A stretch of DNA of 17,138 nt from Avelusimicrobium sp963660385 (GTDB lineage Bacteria > Elusimicrobiota > Elusimicrobia > Elusimicrobiales > Elusimicrobiaceae), in the NCBI GenBank assembly GCA_963660385.1, contig CAVKWQ010000037.1, positions 1-17,138 on the forward strand. The letters are read 5' to 3'. A program made the translations under genes and the position numbers. This document shows positions 5,947-14,495 of the stretch, in pieces. Every line of letters starts with the position of its first letter. Within the stretch, counting starts at the first letter, position 1. A model generated the notes under the pieces. The model saw only the letters and a list, made by a program, of their open reading frames with translations. It had not been told where the DNA came from and ran no database searches.

Positions 5947-7772
5947 TTGGTTTCTTCCTCCATTAGTTTTAATACGTCTAATCCCTGTGCGGACAGATTT
6001 TGCGGGTCCAGCGCATCGGGCGAACCGGGGGCAAAGCGGGCCGTTTCCAGCCGTTGCCAAAGTAAAGAAAACGCTTCTGCGGTGGCGGGAGTAACGCCGC
6101 TTTTTTGCAGAGCGGTTACAATCGCGCGCAGGGGCAGGCTGCCCGTACCGATGTTTAATTTCTGTTGCAAATAGCCGGATAATGCTTCGGCTACCTGTTC
6201 ATCGGATACGGCCCGTTTAAGTAAATTTTTGGCGTGCGTATAGGCGCGTTTGCGGGCCATTGATTTCCGGCCAATAGATGCAAAAAATACGCTAAGGCCC
6301 AAAATTACCAGCGCCGCCCAGTTGGCGTTCTGCCACGCGCTTAACCGGGCCAGTACGGACGGTTCCGGCGCGTAAGAGGTTTTTAAATAGGCAATATCCT
6401 TGCCCAAGGTTTGAAAGCCGCTCCCCGTGTGGGCGGCAGAGCCGAAATCAAAGCCGCTTTCCTTTTTGGTGGAGGGGGAAACGGACAGCGTAATGGGCTC
6501 GGTTTGTAAGGTTTTGTATTGGCCGGAAGCCGGATTAAAATAAGACCATTTAACGCCCGGAACCACGTAAATGCCCGAAGCGGACGGCACCAGCACCGTC
6601 TTAAATTCCTTATATCCGCGGGCTTGGCCGGACGAGGATAAAGAACCGGCGGTGGCTGCGGCGGGGTACATTTTAAATCCGGGAATCTGCGGCCAGTTTA
6701 AATCGCCTGTGCCTTTTAAATTGCCCGGGCCCTTGACTGTAACGGTAACCGTAACGGCTTCCCCGGCTTCTACCTGTGTTCTGTCGGCCTCGGCGGAAAG
6801 GGTATAACCTTGGCCTACGGCGCCATAAAAAGAGTTCGGCTTTCCAGTGGCAGGAAGCGGGCGGATTTGGAGTGAAATTTCCTTAGAGGTGGCCGTTTTT
6901 TCCGCTCCTAGGGCCGAGCCGCCAAACAAGCGGTCCAGCGGCGAAAGCGACGCGGAACCGGTGCGGTATTGCACGACGGCTTCGCCAATAGAGGCCGCGC
7001 CGGGGGCCGCCCCCGTAACGGTGTAGCGTTGTTCGTTGTAGCGGTACAGCACGCCGTTAATGCTTTGGGTGCCTTCGGCAGAACCCGCATCTTCCATAAA
7101 CAGGTTATACACGGCGGGTTTTTGGTAGGGCGCATCGTAAAATTCGCGGGAATAATAAAAGCGCACCGCCAAGGTAACGGCTTCGTTTACATAGGGTTTT
7201 TTATTGCTTACGGCGGAGACTAAAAAGTAATTTTCGTTTCCGCGGGCGTAGGCTTGGTTCATCAAATTTTGCGTAAGCGGGGGCAGGCTTTCGTCCGCCT
7301 TTTGCACTTGGCGCGAAATGGCCGCCGTATTAATGGAAGAGTCATACGTTCCGTTGGTTACGGCACGGCCTGTGCTGGTAGCAGGGCGGTTGTTTTGCAC
7401 CCCTTGGGAATTGCGGTAAATGCTGATAGAAATCGGGTCTGTCTTATAGGTTTTTCCGTTATATTTAACGGTTACGGCGCCGATGTCCGCTTTGCCCACA
7501 AAGCGCGGCAGCATTACATAGCGGAAGACCGAGGTGCTTTTGCCGTTGATAGAGGTTTGGTCAATTTCGCGCGAATAGACGTTAAACGCAGGCAAACTGG
7601 GCAGTTGCGGCATTGTCAGCGGGCTGACGGCTCCCTGTACGGTTACAGTTAGGGTGATTTCATCATCCAACGTGAGTGAAGTTTTATCCACCGAAGCCGA
7701 TACGGAAATTTGCGCCCAAGCAAGCCCGGTAAAAAACAGCAAACAAAGGGAAAAAAGGAGTTTTTTTAGCAT
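5943..7772 (-). CDS. batD: BatD oxygen-tolerance family membrane protein
   Basis: A 609-aa protein with a signal peptide (1-20, LAWA-Q), a long extracytoplasmic part made of Ig-like beta domains, one transmembrane helix at about 485-501 and a basic cytoplasmic tail of ~105 residues. Two stretches start with the same pattern, one right after the signal (VDKTSLTLDDEITLTVTV) and one near the middle (ADRTQVEAGEAVTVTVTV), as expected for repeated Ig-like modules of the BatD family (PF13584). The family belongs to the Bacteroides aerotolerance operon, but its biochemical role is unknown. The start lies 1 nt after the batC stop, with AAGGA upstream. The 3' end overlaps batE as ATGA. Confidence 0.87.
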   Translation of the reverse strand: MLKKLLFSLCLLFFTGLAWAQISVSASVDKTSLTLDDEITLTVTVQGAVSPLTMPQLPSLPAFNVYSREIDQTSINGKSTSVFRYVMLPRFVGKADIGAVTVKYNGKTYKTDPISISIYRNSQGVQNNRPATSTGRAVTNGTYDSSINTAAISRQVQKADESLPPLTQNLMNQAYARGNENYFLVSAVSNKKPYVNEAVTLAVRFYYSREFYDAPYQKPAVYNLFMEDAGSAEGTQSINGVLYRYNEQRYTVTGAAPGAASIGEAVVQYRTGSASLSPLDRLFGGSALGAEKTATSKEISLQIRPLPATGKPNSFYGAVGQGYTLSAEADRTQVEAGEAVTVTVTVKGPGNLKGTGDLNWPQIPGFKMYPAAATAGSLSSSGQARGYKEFKTVLVPSASGIYVVPGVKWSYFNPASGQYKTLQTEPITLSVSPSTKKESGFDFGSAAHTGSGFQTLGKDIAYLKTSYAPEPSVLARLSAWQNANWAALVILGLSVFFASIGRKSMARKRAYTHAKNLLKRAVSDEQVAEALSGYLQQKLNIGTGSLPLRAIVTALQKSGVTPATAEAFSLLWQRLETARFAPGSPDALDPQNLSAQGLDVLKLMEEETK

Positions 7773-7773
7773 A

Positions 7774-8436
7774 TTACCAATCCTTCTCCACTGTGGGGTC
7801 TTGCGCCTCGCCCGGTTGGGTGGGCTTTTTATATTCGTTGTCGCGCGCCATTTGCATTACGCGGTCCGCATCATCTTTATTCATTGTATCTTGGGGGGTG
7901 GACGGTTGTTCCTCTTGGCCTTTGTCCTGCGGGGCTTGGCCCTTATTGTTTTGGTCCTGCTTGCTTTGGTTAGAGGAATTATTGTTGCTGTTTTGCTGAT
8001 TTTGATTATTCTGGTTTTGCTCGCTCTGCTGTTGTTCTATAATCAGTTGCAAATTGTGCACGGCCTCTTTGTCCTTGGGGTTAGCGACAATGGCTTGGCG
8101 GTAGGCGGAAACGGCTTTTTCCTTATCACCCGCGCGGTAGTAGGCGTTGCCTAAGTTGAAGAGCGCGTCTTGGCGGAGTTTGCCGTTTTGCTCAGCCGTA
8201 TTTTCAAAGGCTTTTTCGGCCGCTTGGTAATCCTTTAAATAGTACGAGGCCGCCCCTGCGCCGAAAGAGGCTTGCTCTTTATGGGGGGCTTTTTGTAAGG
8301 CCGTTTGGTATTTAGCCAAGGCTTGGCCGTATTTTTTATCTTGGTATAACTTGCCTGCTTCGCGCAAATCCCCGCGCACGCCCGCAAAGGCGGACGAAGC
8401 GGAGAGAATAAGTAAAAAGCAAGCAAGTTTCTTCAT
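7774..8436 (-). CDS. batC: BatC: TPR protein with Asn/Gln-rich linker
   Basis: A 220-aa exported or membrane-anchored protein: signal peptide at 1-18 (SAFA-G), about three TPR units over residues 22-130 (for example ALFNLGNAYYRAGDKEKA), then a ~55-residue low-complexity linker dominated by Gln and Asn, and a short conserved-looking tail with an acidic helix (DDADRVMQMARDNE) ending VEKDW. This architecture matches BatC, which sits between BatB and BatD in Bat operons. TPRs suggest a protein-binding scaffold. The start is 9 nt after the batB stop. The linker repeats are prone to length change. No catalytic residues are seen. Confidence 0.84.
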   Translation of the reverse strand: MKKLACFLLILSASSAFAGVRGDLREAGKLYQDKKYGQALAKYQTALQKAPHKEQASFGAGAASYYLKDYQAAEKAFENTAEQNGKLRQDALFNLGNAYYRAGDKEKAVSAYRQAIVANPKDKEAVHNLQLIIEQQQSEQNQNNQNQQNSNNNSSNQSKQDQNNKGQAPQDKGQEEQPSTPQDTMNKDDADRVMQMARDNEYKKPTQPGEAQDPTVEKDW

Positions 8437-8445
8437 AAGACTATT

Positions 8446-9471
8446 TTACCTTTTTTGGACGGTATTTCGCTTATTGCCACGCGGCCACAGCAGAAACGCG
8501 GCCAAACACAAGATAGCCAGCGCCAGCGGCAGGGCATAGCGGTTCTTGTAAACCGCGCGCGACGCGGCCCGGGCAGAGGTTTTGTCTAACCCCTTTACCG
8601 AGGCTTCCACCTTGGCCGCCACTTGGGCAGGTGTGGTGTAGGCGATATACGCGCCGCCGGTGGCCTGCGCCAGCGCGAGGAGCGTTTTTTCGTCCAGTTT
8701 AGAAACAACGGTTTTGCCCGTTTTGTCCTTTTTATATTCTAAAATCTTGCCCGTTGCGTCCAGTTTGGCGGGGATTAACGTGCCGTCTTTGGTACCGATA
8801 CCGATAGCAATCACGCGGATACCGTTTTTAAGGGCGGTTTCCTGTGCGGCTTTTAGTTCTTCGGGGGAGTGGTCCTCGCCGTCCGTCAGTAAAATAAGGG
8901 CTTTTTGCCCGGGATATTTGGCCAGCATACGGGCCGCCAAATTGACCGGGGCGGCTAACGAGGTGCCCGGCACAGGCAGCATATCGGGCTGTAAGGAATT
9001 AATAAAATAGGTCAGCGCATCCTCGTCCGTAGTGATAGGGCATTGTACATACGCCTGCGAAGTAAATGCCAAAATGCCGATACGCTCGTCCTTTAAATTG
9101 TTGACGAGCATTTTGAGTATTGTTTTGGCATTGTCCAAGCGGTCAGGCTTTAAATCGCGCGCGCGCATAGAGGTGGAAACGTCCACCGCGATAACCGTTT
9201 GCGCAAACGAGCCTTGCACCTCTATTACTTCCGTACCCCATTGGGGCCCGGCTAAGGCTACAAATAAAAAGAATAAAAATAGACCAAAGCACGCGCCGCG
9301 CTTCCAGGTAACGGGGCGTAAGTTGGCGGTTAATTTCCGGTACGCCTGTGGGCCGAAGAGGGCGGAAATCAGGCGGTTTTTTAGTTTTTTGCCCGACCAC
9401 GCCACCAGCCACGCCAGCAGGGCCGCCGGGATAAAATAAACCAAAAACCAAGGATTTGCAAAAAGTTCCAT
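8446..9471 (-). CDS. batB: BatB: membrane-anchored von Willebrand factor A protein
   Basis: A 341-aa protein with two N-terminal transmembrane helices (about 7-25 and 58-75), a von Willebrand A domain and a C-terminal helix (about 313-331). The metal-ion-dependent adhesion site is intact: DVSTS (Asp97, Ser99, Ser101), Thr170 in PGTSL and Asp197 in LTDGED. This layout is that of BatA/BatB; the position after batA identifies it as batB. The domain probably binds a protein ligand through a divalent metal, with the MoxR ATPase acting on the complex. The ATG at 9471 is 1 nt from the batA stop. Confidence 0.88.
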   Translation of the reverse strand: MELFANPWFLVYFIPAALLAWLVAWSGKKLKNRLISALFGPQAYRKLTANLRPVTWKRGACFGLFLFFLFVALAGPQWGTEVIEVQGSFAQTVIAVDVSTSMRARDLKPDRLDNAKTILKMLVNNLKDERIGILAFTSQAYVQCPITTDEDALTYFINSLQPDMLPVPGTSLAAPVNLAARMLAKYPGQKALILLTDGEDHSPEELKAAQETALKNGIRVIAIGIGTKDGTLIPAKLDATGKILEYKKDKTGKTVVSKLDEKTLLALAQATGGAYIAYTTPAQVAAKVEASVKGLDKTSARAASRAVYKNRYALPLALAILCLAAFLLWPRGNKRNTVQKR

Positions 9472-9472
9472 A

Positions 9473-10600
9473 TCAGGGCACCTTTATTAAAAATAGTTTT
9501 TCCAAGATAAACGCCGCCCCCGCCAGCAAAAGCGCCGCCAGCAAAAGCGGTTGGTAAAAATCGGTACGGTTGACAGTAGAACTGGGGGCGAATTGCGTTT
9601 TTTCCAGTTCGTTAATCATATCGTAAATTTTGGCGAGTTCCGCCTCGTTTTTGGCGCGGAAGAATTTTCCGCCCGTTGCGTCTGCTATTTCCAACATCAG
9701 CCCTTCGTTAATTTCGTCCTGTGCGCTGGAATACAAACTCTGCTGGGGCGCGCTGGCCGTACCAATGGTGTAAACGCGGATACCATACGAAGCCGCGGCC
9801 TTGGCGGCAAGCATCGGGTCAATGGTTCCGGCGTTGGAATCGCCGTCCGTCAGCAAGATAACGATTTTGCTTTTGGCCTTGCTGTCTTTTAAATGGTTGG
9901 AAGCCACCGCGAGCGCATCACCGATAGCCGTATAGTTGGGGTCCACCACGCCTAAATATAAAGTGCTTAAATATTCCAGCAGTGCTTCGTGGTCCAGGGT
10001 TAGTGGGGCTTGGAGCATTGCCTGCTTGGCAAAGGCCACCAGGCCGATACGGTCCGTCGGGCGTTTTTTAATAAAACGGGCGGCGGTTTCCTGTGCGGCT
10101 ACAAAGCGGTTCGGGTAAAAGTCCTGCTTTTGCATAGAGGCGGATACGTCCATTAACAAAATGATATCCACACCCTCGGTGGGGGGAACGACGGTGCGGT
10201 CCACTTTCACGGGCCGGGCGAGGGCGGCCGTCATCAAAATAAGCGCGCCTGTATATAGCAAAATAGGCACCCAACGCGTAAACAGTACGCGCAAGGAGGT
10301 TTGTTCCACCATTAAATGCGCCAAGGGGTAGGAAATTTGGCGGCTGAACGCCCTCCTTAATACGGTATGCGTAATAAGCACGGCAAAGGGGATAATAAGC
10401 AGTAAAAACGCCCACGGGTGCATAAATTCCGCCCGCCCATCGGATAAGCGTGCAAACAGCAGGCCCCCCAGCGATACCGCGCATAAAGCCGTGGCCGCCG
10501 CTGTGCAAACTGCCTGCGCTTTGGGCGCGCGGCGGGTGATAAGCCCGGCTGACAAAGCGGCCAGCAAGAGCAAAACGCTGGTTAAAAAGAAATAAATCAT
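9473..10600 (-). CDS. batA: BatA: membrane-anchored von Willebrand factor A protein with extra N-terminal helices
   Basis: A 375-aa VWA protein. The MIDAS is complete: DVSAS (Asp151, Ser153, Ser155), Thr224 and Asp252 (LTDGDS). The usual BatA start corresponds to about residue 58-60 (FMHPWAFLLLIIPF), after which come the standard two helices (about 62-80 and 110-127), the VWA domain and a C-terminal helix (about 350-370). Here an additional ~55 residues with two more predicted helices (about 1-21 and 30-50) precede them. The longer start is favoured because ATG 10600 overlaps the upstream stop as ATGA and has GGAGG 7 nt before it; the internal Met60 has only a weak site. Family role: part of the Bat/MoxR envelope complex, ligand unknown. 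Confidence 0.88.
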   Translation of the reverse strand: MIYFFLTSVLLLLAALSAGLITRRAPKAQAVCTAAATALCAVSLGGLLFARLSDGRAEFMHPWAFLLLIIPFAVLITHTVLRRAFSRQISYPLAHLMVEQTSLRVLFTRWVPILLYTGALILMTAALARPVKVDRTVVPPTEGVDIILLMDVSASMQKQDFYPNRFVAAQETAARFIKKRPTDRIGLVAFAKQAMLQAPLTLDHEALLEYLSTLYLGVVDPNYTAIGDALAVASNHLKDSKAKSKIVILLTDGDSNAGTIDPMLAAKAAASYGIRVYTIGTASAPQQSLYSSAQDEINEGLMLEIADATGGKFFRAKNEAELAKIYDMINELEKTQFAPSSTVNRTDFYQPLLLAALLLAGAAFILEKLFLIKVP

Positions 10601-11496
10601 TTTTTAACCTCCTGCGCGGGGGCCAGTTCCTTGGGTGAGGTTTCCACAATAATTTCACGCAAGAGTTGGATATCGCGGTTGCGCGTATCCAAACTGGGTA
10701 CGGCCTTAGCAAATTTTACGAGGTCTCCCGAACTTAAAAATTGGCGCAACTGCGTGCGCAGGGGGGCCAACTTGGGCATTGTTTTAATGCGGGCCAAAAT
10801 CTCGGCAGATGTATCGGCGGATGCGTCTATTTTTAATTGCCGCCATAAATATTCGCGCAAAATGTCGGTAAGAGTGTTGTAAAACACCTTGTATTGGGCA
10901 TTTTCCCACAGTCCGCTGTCTAACAACGCGTCAATTTGCGAGAGGGCAATTTCGTTGCCGGGGCGCGGGTCCTCGGGTGCGGCGGCGACGGAGAGTTTTT
11001 TCTCGTGCAGTTTTTTGTACCACGCATACAATACATAAATAAGCGCGCCTAACAAAAGCGCGGCCACCAGCCACCCGGCGGGGATGGACGGATTGCGGAT
11101 TTCCCGCAGGTTCTTGTCGTTAAAGGTTTTGGCGGGGGTAATGTCTATATACGCTTCGGTCTTTGTCTGGGCGGCGGTGCGGCCGTTTTGCACGAGGTTA
11201 AATGTAACCGTAAAGGTGGATTTGCCCAAGGTAAAGGGGAGCGCCGTAAAATCGTATGTCAGCGTGCCGGGGGAATTTTGCTTAGCGGACATTTGAGTAA
11301 TTTCAAAATCCTTAGAAAGAGAATTTTCGTCCACAGTTACTTCGTAGCCCGGCGTGTGGCTTAAACTAAATTGCAGGGCAAAGGGCGAGGCAAAGGGAAC
11401 TTTATCCGCGGCTTTCTGCTCAATTAAGTGTATTTCCTGCGCCCCGCAAAGAGCAAAGGAAAACAAAAGGGAAAATAAGGTAAAAAGTTTTTTCAT
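10597..11496 (-). CDS. DUF4381-like single-pass membrane protein of the Bat operon
   Basis: A 299-aa protein with a signal peptide (1-19), an extracytoplasmic beta-rich domain (about 20-135), one transmembrane helix at about 141-160 and a cytoplasmic domain (about 185-285). The cytoplasmic part contains YNTLTDILREYLWRQLKID followed by FLSSGDLVKFAK, the pattern found in the C-terminal portions of BatD-like and DUF4381 proteins located between DUF58 and BatA genes. The name DUF4381 is assigned by this resemblance and gene position, not by search. It probably anchors the DUF58-MoxR module to BatA. It starts 1 nt after the DUF58 stop and its own stop overlaps batA (ATGA), so translation is tightly coupled. 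Confidence 0.7.
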   Translation of the reverse strand: MKKLFTLFSLLFSFALCGAQEIHLIEQKAADKVPFASPFALQFSLSHTPGYEVTVDENSLSKDFEITQMSAKQNSPGTLTYDFTALPFTLGKSTFTVTFNLVQNGRTAAQTKTEAYIDITPAKTFNDKNLREIRNPSIPAGWLVAALLLGALIYVLYAWYKKLHEKKLSVAAAPEDPRPGNEIALSQIDALLDSGLWENAQYKVFYNTLTDILREYLWRQLKIDASADTSAEILARIKTMPKLAPLRTQLRQFLSSGDLVKFAKAVPSLDTRNRDIQLLREIIVETSPKELAPAQEVKK

Positions 11497-11497
11497 A

Positions 11498-12388
11498 TTA
11501 TTTTCTTATTTTTTTGGCGCGCTGCTTAAAAAACGCAATTACCGGGTCCGCCGGCGCTTGGTCGGTGCGGACAAAAATAGGCTCAATCTTATACGGATTA
11601 AAAAGGGCGCGCAGGTTGATGTTTTGATGTTCCGCGTGCTCGGCCAGCGCCGCGTTCAGTTCGCCAGAAGACAGACACAAAAAATCCTCTTCCCCGGTTT
11701 CCGGGTCCGTTACGTCTATGCACGCGGGCACGGGGGGGATAAACTTTTCCAGTTTGTCTTGGATAACTACCGGGATTAAATCAAACTTTTTGGCCGCCAG
11801 TTTAAAGGGTTTGGAAAACGAGGAAACGGGTGCCAAAAAATCGGAAATTAAAATCAAAATGCCTTGGCGTTTAATTACCTTGGATAACGTTTCCAGGCAC
11901 AGTCCAATGTCCGTACCGCGCCCGGCGGGCTCAAAGGCCACCAGTTCGCGGATGAGGCGCAAGACGTGCTTTTTGCCTTTTTTGGGGGGGACAAAGAGTT
12001 CTATTTTGTCCGAAAACAGCATTAGGCCCACTTTGTCGCTGTTTTTGATAGCGGAAAAGGCAAACAGCGCGGAGAGTTCCGCCGCCAGTTCCTGCTTTAA
12101 TTTGTCGGTAGAGCCGAAACGCTGGGACGCGGACACATCGCACGCAATCATCAGTGTCAGTTCGCGCTCCTCGTTGTACTTTTTAATATAGGGGATGCCC
12201 GTGCGGGCGGTTACGTTCCAGTCAATGGAGCGGATATCGTCGCCCGGGGTATATTCGCGTACTTCGGCAAATTCAATGCCTTGGCCTTTAAACGCGCTTA
12301 AATACTCCCCGGCGAACGTTTCCGACACCAGTTTGTTCGTCTGGATTTCTATTTGGCGTACTTTTTTTAAAATTTCCGCGGTATCCAT
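11498..12388 (-). CDS. DUF58 protein (VWA-like, MoxR partner)
   Basis: A soluble 296-aa DUF58 protein. The family signature is YTPGDDIRSIDWNVTAR at about residues 46-62. It is followed by a von Willebrand-A-like fold beginning with ACDVSAS (Asp84, Ser86, Ser88), which retains the DxSxS metal-site pattern, and later LISDF. DUF58 proteins are almost always encoded beside a MoxR ATPase and are presumed to be its client or adaptor. The start at 12388 is chosen because GGGGGA lies 5 nt upstream; the alternative is a TTG four codons earlier that would remove this spacing. It lies 20 nt after the moxR stop and 1 nt before the DUF4381-like gene. Confidence 0.88.
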   Translation of the reverse strand: MDTAEILKKVRQIEIQTNKLVSETFAGEYLSAFKGQGIEFAEVREYTPGDDIRSIDWNVTARTGIPYIKKYNEERELTLMIACDVSASQRFGSTDKLKQELAAELSALFAFSAIKNSDKVGLMLFSDKIELFVPPKKGKKHVLRLIRELVAFEPAGRGTDIGLCLETLSKVIKRQGILILISDFLAPVSSFSKPFKLAAKKFDLIPVVIQDKLEKFIPPVPACIDVTDPETGEEDFLCLSSGELNAALAEHAEHQNINLRALFNPYKIEPIFVRTDQAPADPVIAFFKQRAKKIRK

Positions 12389-12408
12389 TTTATCCCCCAA
12401 GCCAAGAA

Positions 12409-13392
12409 CTACGGTACGTCCACCGCGTCAAAAATTTGTTTGACGATTTGGTCTGACGTGATGTTTTCGGCTTCCGCTTCGTAGGATAACAGTACGCGGT
12501 GGCGCAATACGTCTAACCCAATGGCTTTAATATCTTCGGGCGTTACAAAGCCGCGCCCGTTTAAGAACGCATAGGCCTTGGCCGCCTGCGTAAGGAAAAT
12601 GGTCGCGCGCGGGCTGGCGCCGTAGGCGATGAACGAAGCCAAATTATCCAACTTGGCCGATTTGGGGTCGCGGGTGGCAAAGACGAGGTCCACAATGTAG
12701 TTTTTGATTTTTTCATCTACATAAATGGAATCGGTTACTTGGCGCGCCTTTAAAATCATTTCCGGCGTAACGTTGGTATTTACAGTAATGGTTTGGTGGG
12801 AGGACATCCGCTCCAAAATCAGTTTTTCTTCTTCCTTGGTGGGATAAGTTACCATTACTTTAAGCATAAAGCGGTCCACCTGCGCTTCCGGCAAGGGGTA
12901 AGTGCCCTCTTGCTCCACGGGGTTTTGCGTGGCCAGTACCATAAAGGGGGACGGTAATTTATAGGTTTGTTCGCCGATAGTTACCTGCCGCTCCTGCATC
13001 GCTTCCAAGAGGGCGCTTTGCACCTTGGCAGGGGAACGGTTGATTTCGTCGGCCAGTACAAAGTTGGAAAACACAGGCCCGCGTTTGGGGTAAAAGAGCC
13101 CATCCTTGGGGTTAAAAATAAGCGTACCCGTGATATCGGCGGGCAATAAATCAGGCGTAAATTGAATACGCTGGAACTGGGCGTGGATGGCTTGCGCCAA
13201 AGTCTTTACGGCCAAGGTTTTGGCAAGGCCCGGCACGCCTTCAATCAAAATGTGTCCGTCGGCCAGTAAGGCTACGAGCATTTTTTCAAGCAGTGCTTCC
13301 TGTCCGACAATTACCTTGCCGACTTCGCGTTTTAAATCTTGTAAGAATATACTTTCCTGCTGGACTTGTTTATTAAGTGTGGTGATATCCAT
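12409..13392 (-). CDS. moxR: MoxR-family AAA+ ATPase
   Basis: A 327-aa cytoplasmic AAA+ ATPase. Walker A is GVPGLAKT (52-59), Walker B is FVLADE (111-116), sensor 1 is ATQNP with Asn157, and LPEAQVDRF at about 167-175 is a MoxR signature region. MoxR ATPases act with VWA-domain proteins as chaperone-like machines for metal insertion or complex assembly; the substrate of the Bat version is not known. It is the first gene of the operon: AAGGGGG precedes the ATG by ~5 nt and a promoter is visible at 13437-13464. Length and motifs are complete. Confidence 0.93.
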   Translation of the reverse strand: MDITTLNKQVQQESIFLQDLKREVGKVIVGQEALLEKMLVALLADGHILIEGVPGLAKTLAVKTLAQAIHAQFQRIQFTPDLLPADITGTLIFNPKDGLFYPKRGPVFSNFVLADEINRSPAKVQSALLEAMQERQVTIGEQTYKLPSPFMVLATQNPVEQEGTYPLPEAQVDRFMLKVMVTYPTKEEEKLILERMSSHQTITVNTNVTPEMILKARQVTDSIYVDEKIKNYIVDLVFATRDPKSAKLDNLASFIAYGASPRATIFLTQAAKAYAFLNGRGFVTPEDIKAIGLDVLRHRVLLSYEAEAENITSDQIVKQIFDAVDVP

Positions 13393-13436
13393 ACGTCCCC
13401 CTTATGACGGGCTAAACCGTCTGGTTTATTTCCTAT

Positions 13437-13464
13437 ATTATAAATAAATTGTGTTTGCTGTAAA
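13437..13464 (-). promoter_or_regulatory. Sigma70-type promoter of the moxR-bat-gmhA-rpiB-pgi operon
   Basis: Minus strand -35 TTTACA (13464-13459) and -10 TATAAT (13442-13437) with a 16-nt spacer, about 45 nt upstream of the moxR start. It is the only strong promoter seen between moxR and the pgi terminator. Just downstream a small inverted repeat, AAACC/GGTTT, lies in the leader. Confidence 0.7.
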
Positions 13465-13477
13465 AGCCTAAAATGGA

Positions 13478-14356
13478 TTATTTGGCTTGCTTTTTGCGGC
13501 GTTCCAGTTCTTTGGCCTGTTTTATGGCTTTAACGGTTTTGCAAATCATCCATACGCCCATAAAGGGCGGCACGCAGGCAATCAGCAGAACCGGCCAGAA
13601 AGCAAATGGCACTTTGAACCAGAAAAAAGAAAGGGGAAAGCCGATAAGCAGAAGGCAAAATATTCCCGTAGCGAGAAAAACATATCTCGCTTCCTTATTA
13701 TAGGGGCATAAAATGCCGTAGTCTATGTAATCTTGAAAGAGCGTACGGATTTTAGTGGCGGCTTCCTTATCGCGCGGGCTGTAAGAACTCTTGGGGTTGA
13801 CGAAAAAAGTGAACGATGCAAAGCGGTGCCGCTCGTCCAACAATTTGGGGATAAATACAAGCGGACGGGCGGAAAAATGCTCGCAGGCGAAGTTTTTATC
13901 ACCTTGTGTAAACGAAATTTTGCACGAACCCACCGCCGGGCGGTGCCCATTTTTAGTAGGCATATCAAAGGCGGTAAGTGTGAGGAAGAAATGCGTTTCC
14001 TTGTACGGCAGAAAAACAGGCAGCGTTCCTTTATTATATTCCAGTTTTACGCCCTCGGGCAGAAATTCCACCACGCGGATAGACGGGGCGCCCTTGTTAG
14101 ACGGCAGAAAGCGCTTTATAAGGCGGTAGAGGATACCCGCTACAAAAAATAATACGAGAAAGGGCAGTACCTTGAAAAGAAGAATCGCCACCACATCCCC
14201 TTCGCTCATTTCCGCCACAAGGGCATTATAAGATTGCCAAGAAACCTGCCCGCCCAACATAAAAAAGAAACTCGTGCCCAAGGCTATAAACATCATTACG
14301 ACGAGGACTTCCTGCAACGAAATATAAGTGCTTGGGTCTTTTATTTTAATGCGCAT
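13478..14356 (-). CDS. Four-helix membrane protein of unknown function
   Basis: I do not recognise this 292-aa protein. It has two helices near the N-terminus (about 17-35 and 55-78), a soluble middle of ~145 residues (about 80-222) and two more helices (about 225-246 and 251-272), ending in a basic tail (KELERRKKQAK). With the positive-inside rule the basic tail and the K/R-rich loop after helix 2 (YRLIKRF) suggest that the middle domain and the tail face the cytoplasm. The middle has scattered cysteines and a beta-rich look but no catalytic motif I can name. The start at 14356 has GGAG 6 nt upstream and shares one base with the stop of a 37-codon ORF (TAATG). The gene ends 14 nt before the -35 of the moxR promoter, and no terminator is visible between them, so some read-through into moxR is possible. 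Confidence 0.75.
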   Translation of the reverse strand: MRIKIKDPSTYISLQEVLVVMMFIALGTSFFFMLGGQVSWQSYNALVAEMSEGDVVAILLFKVLPFLVLFFVAGILYRLIKRFLPSNKGAPSIRVVEFLPEGVKLEYNKGTLPVFLPYKETHFFLTLTAFDMPTKNGHRPAVGSCKISFTQGDKNFACEHFSARPLVFIPKLLDERHRFASFTFFVNPKSSYSPRDKEAATKIRTLFQDYIDYGILCPYNKEARYVFLATGIFCLLLIGFPLSFFWFKVPFAFWPVLLIACVPPFMGVWMICKTVKAIKQAKELERRKKQAK

Positions 14357-14469
14357 TAGGGTCTCCGGCGAAAAAGGGAGTATAAACGGGCCAGCAAAAA
14401 GCGCTTGCCGTCCAATAGTTTGTCCGCCGTGGGGCGTAGTGCCAAATTTTTATAAAGTTCAGAGGTCAT
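14356..14469 (-). CDS. 37-aa small ORF coupled to the membrane-protein gene
   Basis: A short reading frame beginning MTSELYKNLALRPTA and ending SLFRRRP. Support: AAGGAG with 6-nt spacing before the ATG, a plausible promoter just upstream, and a TAATG overlap (stop and next start share a base), the classic arrangement for translational coupling. The peptide is basic with an amphipathic middle and has no signal peptide or clear membrane segment. It may be a genuine small protein, a leader peptide that controls the membrane-protein gene, or the remnant of a longer N-terminal region. Function unknown. Confidence 0.6.
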   Translation of the reverse strand: MTSELYKNLALRPTADKLLDGKRFLLARLYSLFRRRP

Positions 14470-14495
14470 TTCTTCTCCTTAATATAACCTTATAT

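Noticed and set aside
5947..6060. Extended N-terminus of BatE
   Set aside because: The extra 38 residues are encoded inside batD and lack a ribosome site; the internal Met at 5946 begins a proper signal peptide and has GGAGGAA upstream.
10068..10712. 214-codon minus-strand ORF overlapping batA and the DUF4381-like gene
   Set aside because: It runs in a different frame over two well-supported genes and has no domain or start signal.
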